NCBI GenBank assembly: GCA_945869935.1
Contig: CAMBSA010000095.1
Location: 1-6,953, forward strand
Direction: 5' to 3'
DNA: 6,953 nucleotides
Source of the DNA: Bordetella parapertussis
Lineage (GTDB): Bacteria > Pseudomonadota > Gammaproteobacteria > Burkholderiales > SG8-39
Under the pieces are notes generated by a model, which did no database searches, was not told the DNA's origin, and saw nothing but the letters and a program-made list of their open reading frames with translations. Positions 1-5,549 of this stretch are shown here, one piece after another. The translations under genes and the position numbers were made by a program. Each line of letters starts with the position of its first letter. Within the stretch, counting starts at the first letter, position 1.

Positions 1-127
1 CAACGTGTCCCTGCGAACCGTATTCAAGGGGGTCTGGCCGTTTGTGATTGCGGACTGCGTACGTCTCGCGATACTTGTTGCTTTTCCCGCAATCAGTCTC
101 TGGTTGCCGCAGCTCCTATTCAAATAG
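1..127 (+). CDS. TRAP transporter large permease (DctM-type), C-terminal end only
   Basis: The frame beginning at base 2 is open from the window edge and reads 41 residues to a TAG at 125-127. The peptide contains VFKGVWPFVIADCVRL, then a hydrophobic stretch, and ends ISLWLPQLLFK. This is the pattern I know from the extreme C-terminus of DctM/SiaM-type large subunits of TRAP transporters: an FxGV.PF...D..R cytoplasmic turn, a last membrane helix, and a terminal S-LWLP. These subunits are the multi-helix inner-membrane channel of a Na+-coupled, binding-protein-dependent importer of organic acids. They usually follow dctP and dctQ in an operon, which would lie to the left of the window. Substrate cannot be inferred from this tail. 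The assignment rests on remembered family resemblance over a short piece, but the match of both motifs and stop position makes it likely. Confidence 0.75.
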   Translation, partial: NVSLRTVFKGVWPFVIADCVRLAILVAFPAISLWLPQLLFK

Positions 128-128
128 G
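115..128. repeat. Small inverted repeat over the dctM stop codon
   Basis: CCTATTCAAATAGG is a perfect inverted repeat: 6-base arms around a 2-base centre, or a 5-bp stem with a 4-base loop. It spans the last codons and TAG of the permease. There is no T-run after it, so it is not a standard intrinsic terminator. It may be a weak 3'-end structure or chance. Confidence 0.3.
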
Positions 129-212
129 CTCGCGGCGTTTGCCATACGGTGCCCGCGCCGGAAACGAGGGCATTCCCGCCGACCGGATCGCTTTGATCCT
201 GGTCAAACATTC

Positions 213-329
213 GTGTCAAACCGCGATTCGCTCGCTTCCGAGCGGGAGAACCAGGACTTTCAGAAGCTGTTCAGCAAGATCGTGAGTCTGGCGCCCCCAG
301 CGATCGGGGTGGGCCCGAAGTTGTCCTGA
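213..329 (+). CDS. Possible short ORF or gene remnant, 38 aa
   Basis: A GTG at 213 opens 38 codons to TGA at 327-329. The interesting part is codon use: about 29 of the last 33 codons end in G or C, as in real genes of this genome. The peptide includes a plausible amphipathic segment, SERENQDFQKLFSKIVSL, followed by a Pro/Gly-rich tail. Against it: no convincing Shine-Dalgarno before the GTG, no family I recognise, and the same frame upstream (from 48) is arginine-rich and looks non-coding. It may be a decayed 3' end of a lost gene, a small protein, or chance in GC-rich DNA. I consider it weak. Confidence 0.2.
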   Translation: MSNRDSLASERENQDFQKLFSKIVSLAPPAIGVGPKLS

Positions 330-458
330 GCCTAGGTTGCCGGGGCATGTGGCTGATTTCTTCGGTTGGTCGGTCAGGCCGACATCGGTTAAAGTAATTG
401 CGGGAGGGCCCACGCCGCTGCGCGGGTCGGCATATCACGTTGGGACGCAGTCGCGCTC

Positions 459-463
459 AGGAG
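459..463 (+). promoter_or_regulatory. Strong Shine-Dalgarno, AGGAG
   Basis: AGGAG lies 7 bases before the ATG at 471, an optimal spacing. It fixes the start of the 78-aa gene and is the main reason to believe that gene is translated. Confidence 0.7.
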
Positions 464-470
464 AACGGGC

Positions 471-707
471 ATGTTCGCGATCGAATACAAGGGTGACGGT
501 GCGCCGATCTGCTGCCAAGTGCCGGGCGTCTCGCCGGACCCGGTGGTGGTCTGGAGTTCGCGGGACGTGGCACAGACGTTCATCGACAGCAAGGGTGGCG
601 GGGCCGACTACGAGGTAGTGGAGGTCAACGAAAAGGCCATGGAGGCGATGGCGACTGCGCTCGGGTGCAGCGTTGAGAGTCTCATGCTGGAGCCCTACCC
701 CAGCTGA
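471..707 (+). CDS. Small hypothetical protein, 78 aa
   Basis: I do not recognise a family. The start ATG has AGGAG at 7-base spacing, and codon third positions are strongly G/C like the flanking housekeeping genes, so it is very probably a real gene. The product is acidic and soluble-looking, with no signal peptide or membrane segment. The layout suggests a small alpha/beta domain: an N-terminal strand (MFAIEYKG), a Cys pair (residues 14-15, ICC), a strand leading to VVVWSSRDVAQTFIDSK (about 25-41), a strand YEVVEVNE, a helix KAMEAMATALG, and a final segment ending LMLEPYPS. The W-S-S-x-x-x-A-x-x-F pattern then a short strand, a helix and a closing 'hydrophobic-P' strand loosely recalls small cytosolic DUF2750/SseB-like domains, but that is only an impression. 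It stands alone, converging on panC, and has no obvious functional partner. Confidence 0.7.
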   Translation: MFAIEYKGDGAPICCQVPGVSPDPVVVWSSRDVAQTFIDSKGGGADYEVVEVNEKAMEAMATALGCSVESLMLEPYPS

Positions 708-715
708 ACTTCGGT

Positions 716-738
716 GCCTGCGGCGCATCGCGGCAGGC
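716..738. terminator. GC-rich hairpin between convergent genes
   Basis: GCCTGC (716-721) pairs with GCAGGC (733-738). After one G-G mismatch the inner GCG/CGC continues the stem around a three-base loop. It fills most of the 34-base gap between the stop of the 78-aa gene (707) and the stop of panC (742), the usual place for a bidirectional terminator. There is no T-tract on either strand, so it could be a Rho-assisted or 3'-stabilising structure rather than a classical intrinsic terminator. Confidence 0.4.
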
Positions 739-741
739 GGA

Positions 742-1593
742 CTAGGTCGCCTGCAGATTTATTTCCAGATTGTCGATCAGACGCGTCCGGCCGATCCTGG
801 CGGCGCCAAGGATCACCAGCGATTCATCACTCGCATCGGGTGACGACAGGTCGCGTTGGCGGCGAATGGTGATGTAGTCGGTATCCCATCCGGAGCGACC
901 AAGCGTTTCGACCGATTGCTTCTCGATGACGGGAAAATCGCGGCGTCCGTGGCGCAGCAATCCCGCTGCTTCGGTCAGCACTTTGTACAGATCGGGCGCC
1001 TGGGCGCGTTCTCCTTCGGAGAGGTAGCCGTTGCGCGAACTGAGGGCGAGCCCGTCGCTTGCACGCACGGTGTCCGAGGCGACGATCTCGATCGGCAGCG
1101 CGAGTTGATTCACCATGCCGCGAATGATCAGCAGTTGTTGGTAGTCCTTTTTCCCGAATACGGCGGCATCGGGCTGCACGATATTGAAAAGCTTGAGTAC
1201 GACCGTGGCGACGCCGCCGAAAAACCCCGGCCTGAATCGTCCTTCCAGTTCGTCGCCGACCTTCGGTGTCTGGACTAGATAAACCTGCGGTTCGGGATAC
1301 AACACTGATTCATCCGGCGCAAACACGACGTTCGCTCCCTCTGCGGCGAGCATGCTGCAATCGGACTCGAATGTCCTCGGGTAGCGGTCGAAGTCCTCAT
1401 TCGGCCCGAACTGGAGCCGATTGACGAAGATGCTCGACACGATGTAGTCGCCGTGTTGTTTCGCTGAGGCGAGCAGCGACATGTGTCCCGCATGCAGGTT
1501 GCCCATCGTTGGAACAAACACGACCCGGCGGCCCTTCGTGCGCGCATCGCTCAGCCGCGCGCGCAGCGCGTCGATGCGGGTGACGATTTCCAT
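742..1593 (-). CDS. panC: Pantothenate synthetase (pantoate--beta-alanine ligase)
   Basis: This cytosolic enzyme joins (R)-pantoate and beta-alanine using ATP through a pantoyl-adenylate, the last step of pantothenate (vitamin B5) synthesis. At 283 aa it is of normal full length. The nucleotidyl-transferase HIGH-type motif is [12 protein letters not shown] (30-41, His34 and His37). It is followed by [19 protein letters not shown] (56-74), the pantoate/ATP site [12 protein letters not shown] (121-132), FGKKDYQQL (146-154), and the KMSKS-equivalent LSSRNGYL (184-191). The beta-alanine/dimer C-terminal domain follows and ends near LIDNLEINL. The ATG lies 2 bases after the panB TAG. No strong Shine-Dalgarno precedes it, so translation is probably coupled to panB. 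It is the last gene of the - strand cluster. No key residue appears to be missing. Confidence 0.97.
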   Translation of the reverse strand: MEIVTRIDALRARLSDARTKGRRVVFVPTMGNLHAGHMSLLASAKQHGDYIVSSIFVNRLQFGPNEDFDRYPRTFESDCSMLAAEGANVVFAPDESVLYPEPQVYLVQTPKVGDELEGRFRPGFFGGVATVVLKLFNIVQPDAAVFGKKDYQQLLIIRGMVNQLALPIEIVASDTVRASDGLALSSRNGYLSEGERAQAPDLYKVLTEAAGLLRHGRRDFPVIEKQSVETLGRSGWDTDYITIRRQRDLSSPDASDESLVILGAARIGRTRLIDNLEINLQAT

Positions 1594-1595
1594 GC

Positions 1596-2390
1596 CTAGA
1601 ACGAATGTTCGTCCGCGGGAAAGCTGCCGTCTTTTACCGCCTGGACGTAGCGCTGCACGGCTTCTTCTATGCTGGTGGCGCCTTGCATGAAGTTGCGAAC
1701 GAACCTCGCCTTCTTGCCAGGAAAGACGTTGAGCATGTCGTGAAGCACAAGCACCTGCCCGGCGCAGCCTGCGCCCGCGCCGATGCCTATCGTGGGTACC
1801 CGAAGTTCGTCTGTGAGCCGTTTCCCCAGACGCGCCGGTATCGCTTCAAGGACAATCATGTCTGCGCCTGCCTCTTCGAGCGCAATCGCATCCGACAGCA
1901 TCTGCTCCTCGGCGTCGGGGGTGCGCCCCTGCACGCGAAAACCTCCCAACTGATGCACCGACTGAGGCGTCAGCCCGAGGTGTCCGCATACCGGGATGGA
2001 CCGTTTGGTGAGGAATCGCACCGTATTGGAAAAGATCGCGCCACCCTCGAGCTTCACCATATGGGCGCCTGCGGACATGAGGGTAGCGGCGCTTCTGTAT
2101 GCCTGCTCCCGGGATTCCTGATAGCTGCCGAATGGCAGGTCCGCAATGACGAACGCGGAGGGCGAGCCACGAGCCACGCACGCGGTATGGTAGGCCATGT
2201 CGTTGATCGAGACGGGCAGGGGCGTTTGATGACCCTGAAGCACCATGCCCAGCGAATCACCGACCAGTAGAACGTCGACCCCCGCGGACTCGAGCAGGGC
2301 TGCGAAGCTCGAGTCGTAGCAGGTCAGCATCGCGATGCGCTCGCCATCCGCCCGCATCTTGTGCAGGCGAGGTAAGGTCATACGGCTCAT
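1596..2390 (-). CDS. panB: 3-methyl-2-oxobutanoate hydroxymethyltransferase
   Basis: PanB transfers a hydroxymethyl group from 5,10-methylene-tetrahydrofolate to alpha-ketoisovalerate, giving ketopantoate, the first committed step to pantothenate. It is a cytosolic (beta/alpha)8 barrel, normally a decamer, and 264 aa is the usual length. Visible signatures are LTCYDSSFA (22-30), VGDSLGM (43-49, with metal ligand Asp45), DLPFGSY (84-90, Asp84), KLEGG (113-117, Glu115), [20 protein letters not shown] (136-155), the probable catalytic Glu in VLEAIP (180-185), and [20 protein letters not shown] (202-221). The first ATG is chosen over the one at codon 4 because GGGGAG sits 7 bases upstream of it. 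It starts 4 bases after the kinase stop and ends 2 bases before panC. A reductase for ketopantoate (panE/ilvC) and panD are not in the window. Confidence 0.97.
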   Translation of the reverse strand: MSRMTLPRLHKMRADGERIAMLTCYDSSFAALLESAGVDVLLVGDSLGMVLQGHQTPLPVSINDMAYHTACVARGSPSAFVIADLPFGSYQESREQAYRSAATLMSAGAHMVKLEGGAIFSNTVRFLTKRSIPVCGHLGLTPQSVHQLGGFRVQGRTPDAEEQMLSDAIALEEAGADMIVLEAIPARLGKRLTDELRVPTIGIGAGAGCAGQVLVLHDMLNVFPGKKARFVRNFMQGATSIEEAVQRYVQAVKDGSFPADEHSF

Positions 2391-2394
2391 GGCA

Positions 2395-3036
2395 TCACTC
2401 CCCTAGATTGAAGAACTCCCTGCCGCCGCGCATGGTTGAAATGCGCTGCACCAGGAGTCCGAGATCCTTGTCGTTCTTGACGAAATTCAGCCGTTCGGAA
2501 TTCACGATCAGGACCGGACCTTCATCATAGTGGTAAAAGAAGCGCCCGTAATTTTCCGCAAGCATCGCCAGATATTCCTCGCTGATCGGGCGCTCATAGT
2601 CGATTCCGCGCTTCCTGACGCGCTCGACGAGGACCTCGGTTGGGGCCTGGAGGTAAATCACTAGGTCAGGTCGCGGAGCCTGGGGCTTCAGGGTGTCGTA
2701 GATCTTCTGGTAGAGCGCGAGTTCATCTCCAGAGAGCGTGATCCGCGCGAACAGGGGGTCTTTCTCGAGCAGGAAGTCGGAGACTATCGGGCCGGAAAAG
2801 AGGTCGATCTGCGCCAACTCCTGTAATTGGCTTGCGCGCTGAAAGAGGAAAAAGAGCTGCGTCGGCAGGGCATGCCGACGCATGTCCTGATAGAAGCGGG
2901 GGAGAAACGGATTCTGCTCCGGACGTTCCAGGGTCAGCGTCGCGCCGAGTTTTTCGGCAAGCCGTCGGGCCAGACTCGTCTTGCCGACGCCGATCGGGCC
3001 TTCCACAACGATGTATCTGTATTTGGACAGGGGCAT
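2395..3036 (-). CDS. Deoxynucleoside kinase (deoxyguanosine/deoxyadenosine kinase type)
   Basis: This cytosolic P-loop kinase of the dNK family phosphorylates a deoxynucleoside at the 5' position in dNTP salvage. The 213-aa product shows the Walker A loop [10 protein letters not shown] (12-21), [15 protein letters not shown] (37-51) in the substrate-binding region, [12 protein letters not shown] (86-97) at the place of the family's conserved D-R-S/E region, a strand DLVIYLQAP (124-132), and the arginine-rich lid [12 protein letters not shown] (139-150). The frame can be extended to an ATG at 3162, but the family begins just before the P-loop strand. The ATG at 3036 gives [20 protein letters not shown], with only a weak GAGAAAG upstream. 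Substrate preference (dG, dA or other) cannot be read from sequence. The position between folK and panB is, as I recall, common in beta- and gammaproteobacteria. The preceding gap to the DUF486 gene is 74 bases. Confidence 0.88.
   Translation of the reverse strand: MPLSKYRYIVVEGPIGVGKTSLARRLAEKLGATLTLERPEQNPFLPRFYQDMRRHALPTQLFFLFQRASQLQELAQIDLFSGPIVSDFLLEKDPLFARITLSGDELALYQKIYDTLKPQAPRPDLVIYLQAPTEVLVERVRKRGIDYERPISEEYLAMLAENYGRFFYHYDEGPVLIVNSERLNFVKNDKDLGLLVQRISTMRGGREFFNLGE
2398..2403 (-). promoter_or_regulatory. Shine-Dalgarno of panB inside the kinase gene
   Basis: On the - strand GGGGAG occupies the last two sense codons (Gly-Glu) of the deoxynucleoside kinase. It lies 7 bases before the panB ATG at 2390, so ribosomes finishing the kinase sit on the panB start region. 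Confidence 0.65.
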
Positions 3037-3110
3037 GCGGTGACTTTCTCGCCGCGACCGGCTCGAGCATTGCAGGTTCTTCTGGATTGAAGCTTGCGAC
3101 GGATGCAGTG

Positions 3111-3459
3111 CTATCCGCGAAATACGAAATAAATGGCGCCCATGATACACAAGCCGGCCCAAGCGTAATCAAGCTTGAGCGTCTGGTTCATGTAGTAAAT
3201 CGAAAACGGCGCGAGTGCCGTGAGCGTGATGGCTTCCTTCAGAATCTTGATCTGGGGCAGGCTGAGTTCCGTATGTACGATGCGGTTTGCGGGAACCTGG
3301 AGGAGGTATTCGAAAAGAGCGACCGACCAGGACACCGGGGCCCGCGACCCACCACGGTTTGGTGGACACCTCCTTGAGGTGGGCGTACCAGGTGAACGTC
3401 ATGAAAATGTTGGACAGGACCAGCAAGCCGCCGGCTTGTCCAAGTACGGGAATGCTCAA
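3111..3459 (-). pseudogene. DUF486/COG3169 small membrane protein, broken by a frameshift
   Basis: Two adjacent frames together encode one typical DUF486 ('DMT family') protein of four membrane helices. The first frame gives LLVLSNIFMTFTWYAHLK and STKPWWVA. The second resumes at VSWSVALFEYLLQVPANR, then ILKEAITLTALAPFSIYYM and LDYAWAGLCIMGAIYFVF, to TAG at 3111. Between GCG (Ala) and GTG TCC TGG (Val-Ser-Trp) there are 7 bases, GGCCCCG, where 6 are expected, so one base is extra in the G/C run at about 3336-3344. Removing one base yields 115 codons, the normal family length. I choose the TTG at 3459: it overlaps the folK TGA as TTGA and has AGGA 10 bases upstream. The in-frame ATG at 3495 has no Shine-Dalgarno. 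Read without correction the product would end at 3169 after 96 residues, the last half being nonsense. Both halves are well conserved, so the change is recent or a sequencing error. The function of the family is unknown. Confidence 0.85.
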
Positions 3460-3953
3460 GTTGCGGAAATCCTGTGGACCTCCTGGTCCATGCATGCCCG
3501 AAGGAGGTCGCCTACGTCGCCACGACCCGGAATAATCAGGTGCGGTGCGAGTTCCGCAAGCGGTTCAAGCACGAACCGTCGCTCATGCATGCGGGGATGC
3601 GGCACTGCGAGTTCGGGCACCGAGATGGTTTCCTGCCCGTGCAGCAGCAGGTCGAGGTCCAGTGTGCGCGGCGCGTTGCGGAATTCCCGGGTGCGTCCGA
3701 AGCGATCCTCGATTGCGTGAAGGTAGTCGAGCACTTCACGTGCCGGCAGAGCGGTCTCGATGCGTGCAACCGCGTTTATGAAGTCAGGCTGACCGGCGAA
3801 GCCGACCGGTGCACTGCGATAGAACGACGAATGCAAGAGAACACGGGTCTTCGGAAGATTTGCCAAGGCGTCGAGCGCCTTTCTAAGGGCGCCGATGGCA
3901 TCGCCGAGATTCGCGCCCAGACCGATGAAGGTATCGTCGGGGCCCGGATTCAT
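3456..3953 (-). CDS. folK: 2-amino-4-hydroxy-6-hydroxymethyldihydropteridine pyrophosphokinase (HPPK)
   Basis: FolK transfers pyrophosphate from ATP to 6-hydroxymethyl-7,8-dihydropterin in cytosolic folate synthesis, just before condensation with p-aminobenzoate. The 165-aa product has the N-terminal IGLGANLGD (10-18), SSFYRSAPVG (42-51), QPDFINAV (55-62), the HPPK signature APRTLDLDLLLHG (94-106) with Mg-binding Asp99 and Asp101, and PHPRMHERRFVLEPL (118-132). The frame is open to 4100, but the extra 49 residues are low-complexity and overlap the pcnB tail. The ATG at 3953 starts exactly at the family N-terminus and overlaps the pcnB stop as ATGA (3950-3953). No good Shine-Dalgarno is visible, so coupling to pcnB is likely. 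The 3' end overlaps the proposed TTG of the DUF486 gene as TTGA. Its product leads to the folate cofactor used by PanB further downstream. Confidence 0.95.
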   Translation of the reverse strand: MNPGPDDTFIGLGANLGDAIGALRKALDALANLPKTRVLLHSSFYRSAPVGFAGQPDFINAVARIETALPAREVLDYLHAIEDRFGRTREFRNAPRTLDLDLLLHGQETISVPELAVPHPRMHERRFVLEPLAELAPHLIIPGRGDVGDLLRACMDQEVHRISAT

Positions 3954-5398
3954 TCCGGCGCGGGCCCCGATTGCGGGGCGCCGCCGTCGGAGCGGCCGCT
4001 GCGCTTGCGCCTGCGTCGCGGCTTGGATTGGCCAGGCGAAGGTGCCAGAAGCATCAGTTGCTGATCGTCTGCCCCCGCGATTGCGAATGCCGTCCACCAT
4101 CCGGCCAGGTCCTCCGACACCTCACCGCTCTCCGCGCGAAGCAGCAGGAAATCGTAGGCTGCCCGATATCGCTCGTTAGCCAGAAGTGAGTAGGGGCGCT
4201 TTCCGCTTCGCGCTTCGAAGCGCGGCTGCAGCGCCCAGATTTCCTTCATTACTGCGGTGAACCGTTTCGGTATCGCGAGCTTGTCGGTCTGTGCATCAAG
4301 CACGTCGTCCATTGCGCGATGCAGGGCCGGGATGGGCTTCAGGCCGTTTTTTTCCGCAGACTTCCATCCGGCCAGAACCTCGTGCCACAGCAGCGTTGCG
4401 AAGAGGAAGGCGGGCGAAACCGGCTTGCCGACGCGTACCCGCTCATCGGTCTGTTCGAGAGCAAGGTTCACGAATTTCTTGCCAAGCGGCTGCTCGAGAA
4501 TCACGTCGAGCATCGGAAGCAGGCCGTGATGCAGGCCGTCATCCCGCAACTGGCGAACCGCGGAAGCGGCATGGCCCGAGAGCAGCAGCTTCAGCATTTC
4601 GTCGAACACCCGCGCCGGCGGAACGTTGCTGATGAGGTCCGCGAGCTTGCTTATCGGTTCGCGCGTGCGCGCTTCAATCGTGAAGTCGAGCTTGGCGGCG
4701 AAGCGTGCAGCCCGCAGCATTCTGACCGGGTCTTCGCGGAATCGTGCCCCGGGATCCCCGATGATTCGCACGGTGCGATGCTTGATATCGCGCATTCCGT
4801 TGTGGAAGTCGAGAACCGTCTCGGTTGTCGGGTCGTAATAAAGAGCATTCAGCGTGAAATCACGCCGGGCCGCATCCTGCTCCCGCGTACCGTAGACGTT
4901 GTCACGCAACACACGACCGTGTTCGTCCACCAGTCGCGCATTTTCCATCGCGCCGCTTCGCGCATGGTCGCCCGTGCCACGTCTGGGACGGTGCTCCGGA
5001 GCAGAGGCGGGCTTTTTTTCCGCATCGCTTTCATCGGGCGATGCGTCGCTGTTTCCTGCGCGGAACGTGGACACCTCGACGGTTTCGTCGCCGAACATCA
5101 CGTGCGCGAGCTTGAAGCGCCTGCCGATGAGCCGCGAGCGCCTGAAGAGGCGGTGCACTTCCTCGGGCGACGCGTTCGTTGCCACGTCGTAGTCCTTCGG
5201 GCGAACGCCGATCAGGAGGTCACGTACCGCACCGCCGACGACATAGGCCTGATGCCCCGCGCCCTGAAGGGTGTCGCATACCTTGAGGGCTCCATTGGAC
5301 AGGCGCTCTCTGCCTATCCCGTGCTTGGCTTTGGGAATAACGTCGTGGTCGGGTCTGGCGCCTAGACGCAGGACGCGCCGGAGTAGTCTTTTTATCAA
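3950..5398 (-). CDS. pcnB: Poly(A) polymerase I
   Basis: PcnB adds 3' poly(A) tails to RNAs, marking them for exonucleolytic decay. The 482-aa product belongs to the class II CCA/poly(A) nucleotidyltransferase family. It shows the flexible-loop motif GGAVRDLLIG (55-64), catalytic DYD (69-71), EVSTFR (108-113), RRDFTLNALYYD (178-189, with the third-carboxylate candidate Asp180), and REDPVRMLRAARFAAKLDF (221-239), then the helical neck/body. The RRRRKRSGR tail is the basic RNA-binding end typical of PAP I and argues against a CCA-adding enzyme. Between TFR and LRDN about 50 residues, rich in Asp/Glu/Lys/Pro, replace the roughly 20 I recall for E. coli. The start is a TTG at 5398: the peptide MIKRLLRRVLRL fits the family N-terminus, and no ATG or GTG lies between it and the upstream in-frame stop. 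No Shine-Dalgarno is visible. The stop overlaps the folK start. Confidence 0.94.
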   Translation of the reverse strand: MIKRLLRRVLRLGARPDHDVIPKAKHGIGRERLSNGALKVCDTLQGAGHQAYVVGGAVRDLLIGVRPKDYDVATNASPEEVHRLFRRSRLIGRRFKLAHVMFGDETVEVSTFRAGNSDASPDESDAEKKPASAPEHRPRRGTGDHARSGAMENARLVDEHGRVLRDNVYGTREQDAARRDFTLNALYYDPTTETVLDFHNGMRDIKHRTVRIIGDPGARFREDPVRMLRAARFAAKLDFTIEARTREPISKLADLISNVPPARVFDEMLKLLLSGHAASAVRQLRDDGLHHGLLPMLDVILEQPLGKKFVNLALEQTDERVRVGKPVSPAFLFATLLWHEVLAGWKSAEKNGLKPIPALHRAMDDVLDAQTDKLAIPKRFTAVMKEIWALQPRFEARSGKRPYSLLANERYRAAYDFLLLRAESGEVSEDLAGWWTAFAIAGADDQQLMLLAPSPGQSKPRRRRKRSGRSDGGAPQSGPAPE

Positions 5399-5472
5399 CG
5401 CGCGGGCGGCATGAGTGGGCCGGCTGCAGGCTCCAGCCGGAGAGAATAGGGGGCTTCGAGAAGTTTTCGCAT
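5395..5472 (-). CDS. Possible 25-codon leader ORF overlapping the pcnB start
   Basis: An ATG at 5472 opens MRKLLEAPYSLRLEPAAGPL plus five residues. It ends at a TGA (5395-5397) that overlaps the pcnB TTG as TTGA. This is the same geometry used at the folK/DUF486 junction and close to the ATGA at pcnB/folK. In the absence of a Shine-Dalgarno for pcnB, translation re-initiation from such an ORF would be one way to start it. Against it: no Shine-Dalgarno before its own ATG, no known homologue, and stop/start overlaps of this size occur by chance. The frame stays open upstream into the HAD gene without a start codon. Confidence 0.25.
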   Translation of the reverse strand: MRKLLEAPYSLRLEPAAGPLMPPAR

Positions 5473-5521
5473 CAAATCAATGCTCAAAGGGCAGCACTTG
5501 ATGCTCTGGTGATGATACAGG

Positions 5522-5542
5522 AAAACGCGGCCATCCTCCGCG
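5522..5542 (-). terminator. Weak terminator-like hairpin after the HAD gene
   Basis: On the - strand, starting 8 bases after the HAD stop codon, CGCGG is followed by a 7-base loop, CCGCG, and then TTTTCC. The stem is five G-C pairs with only four Ts, so it would be inefficient. It could attenuate read-through from hda/HAD into pcnB. The remaining gap to pcnB (5399-5521) would then need a promoter. I see a TATCAT -10-like hexamer just past the T-run but no matching -35. Confidence 0.35.
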
Positions 5543-5549
5543 GGCGTGT

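Larger units (their letters stand above)
128..470. other. Intergenic stretch of 343 bases, no recognisable gene
   Basis: This lies between the permease stop and the 78-aa gene. I see no tRNA, known RNA family or protein family on either strand. It holds a perfect hairpin CGCTCG-CTTC-CGAGCG (229-244), a weaker GTCGG/CCGAC repeat (369-383), and a short + strand ORF (213-329) described separately. A possible weak promoter for the downstream gene is TTGGTC (366-371), 18 bases, then TAAAGT (390-395). The -10 match is 4/6 and the -35 match only 3/6, so I give it little weight. A stretch rich in A and T (389-398) coincides with the -10. The first part could be the 3' untranslated region of the TRAP operon. 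Confidence 0.6.

Noticed and set aside
48..329. 93-codon + strand ORF starting inside the DctM tail
   Set aside because: Its first part overlaps the permease in another frame and is arginine/serine-rich noise. Only the last third looks coding-like and is reported separately.
366..395. Sigma70-like promoter before the 78-aa gene
   Set aside because: TTGGTC and TAAAGT at 18-base spacing match consensus only 3/6 and 4/6, too weak to list as a feature of its own.
1605..2270. 221-codon + strand ORF opposite panB
   Set aside because: Antisense shadow. panB is complete and unambiguous on the - strand.
3037..3162. 42-residue extension of the deoxynucleoside kinase
   Set aside because: The family starts just before the P-loop strand, and the extension would overlap the end of the DUF486 gene with unlikely sequence.
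3336..3345. Programmed -1 frameshift heptamer G-GGC-CCC in the DUF486 gene
   Set aside because: The heptamer form is present in the correct phase, but a -1 shift leads into the wrong frame. The conserved second half needs +1.
3954..4100. N-terminal extension of folK to an upstream ATG
   Set aside because: The extra residues are an out-of-frame reading of the pcnB tail. FolK proteins start a few residues before IGLGANLGD, and ATGA overlap at 3953 fits.
4319..5365. 348-codon + strand ORF opposite pcnB
   Set aside because: It is the antisense shadow of a high-GC gene. pcnB on the other strand has all its family motifs, and the + product resembles nothing.
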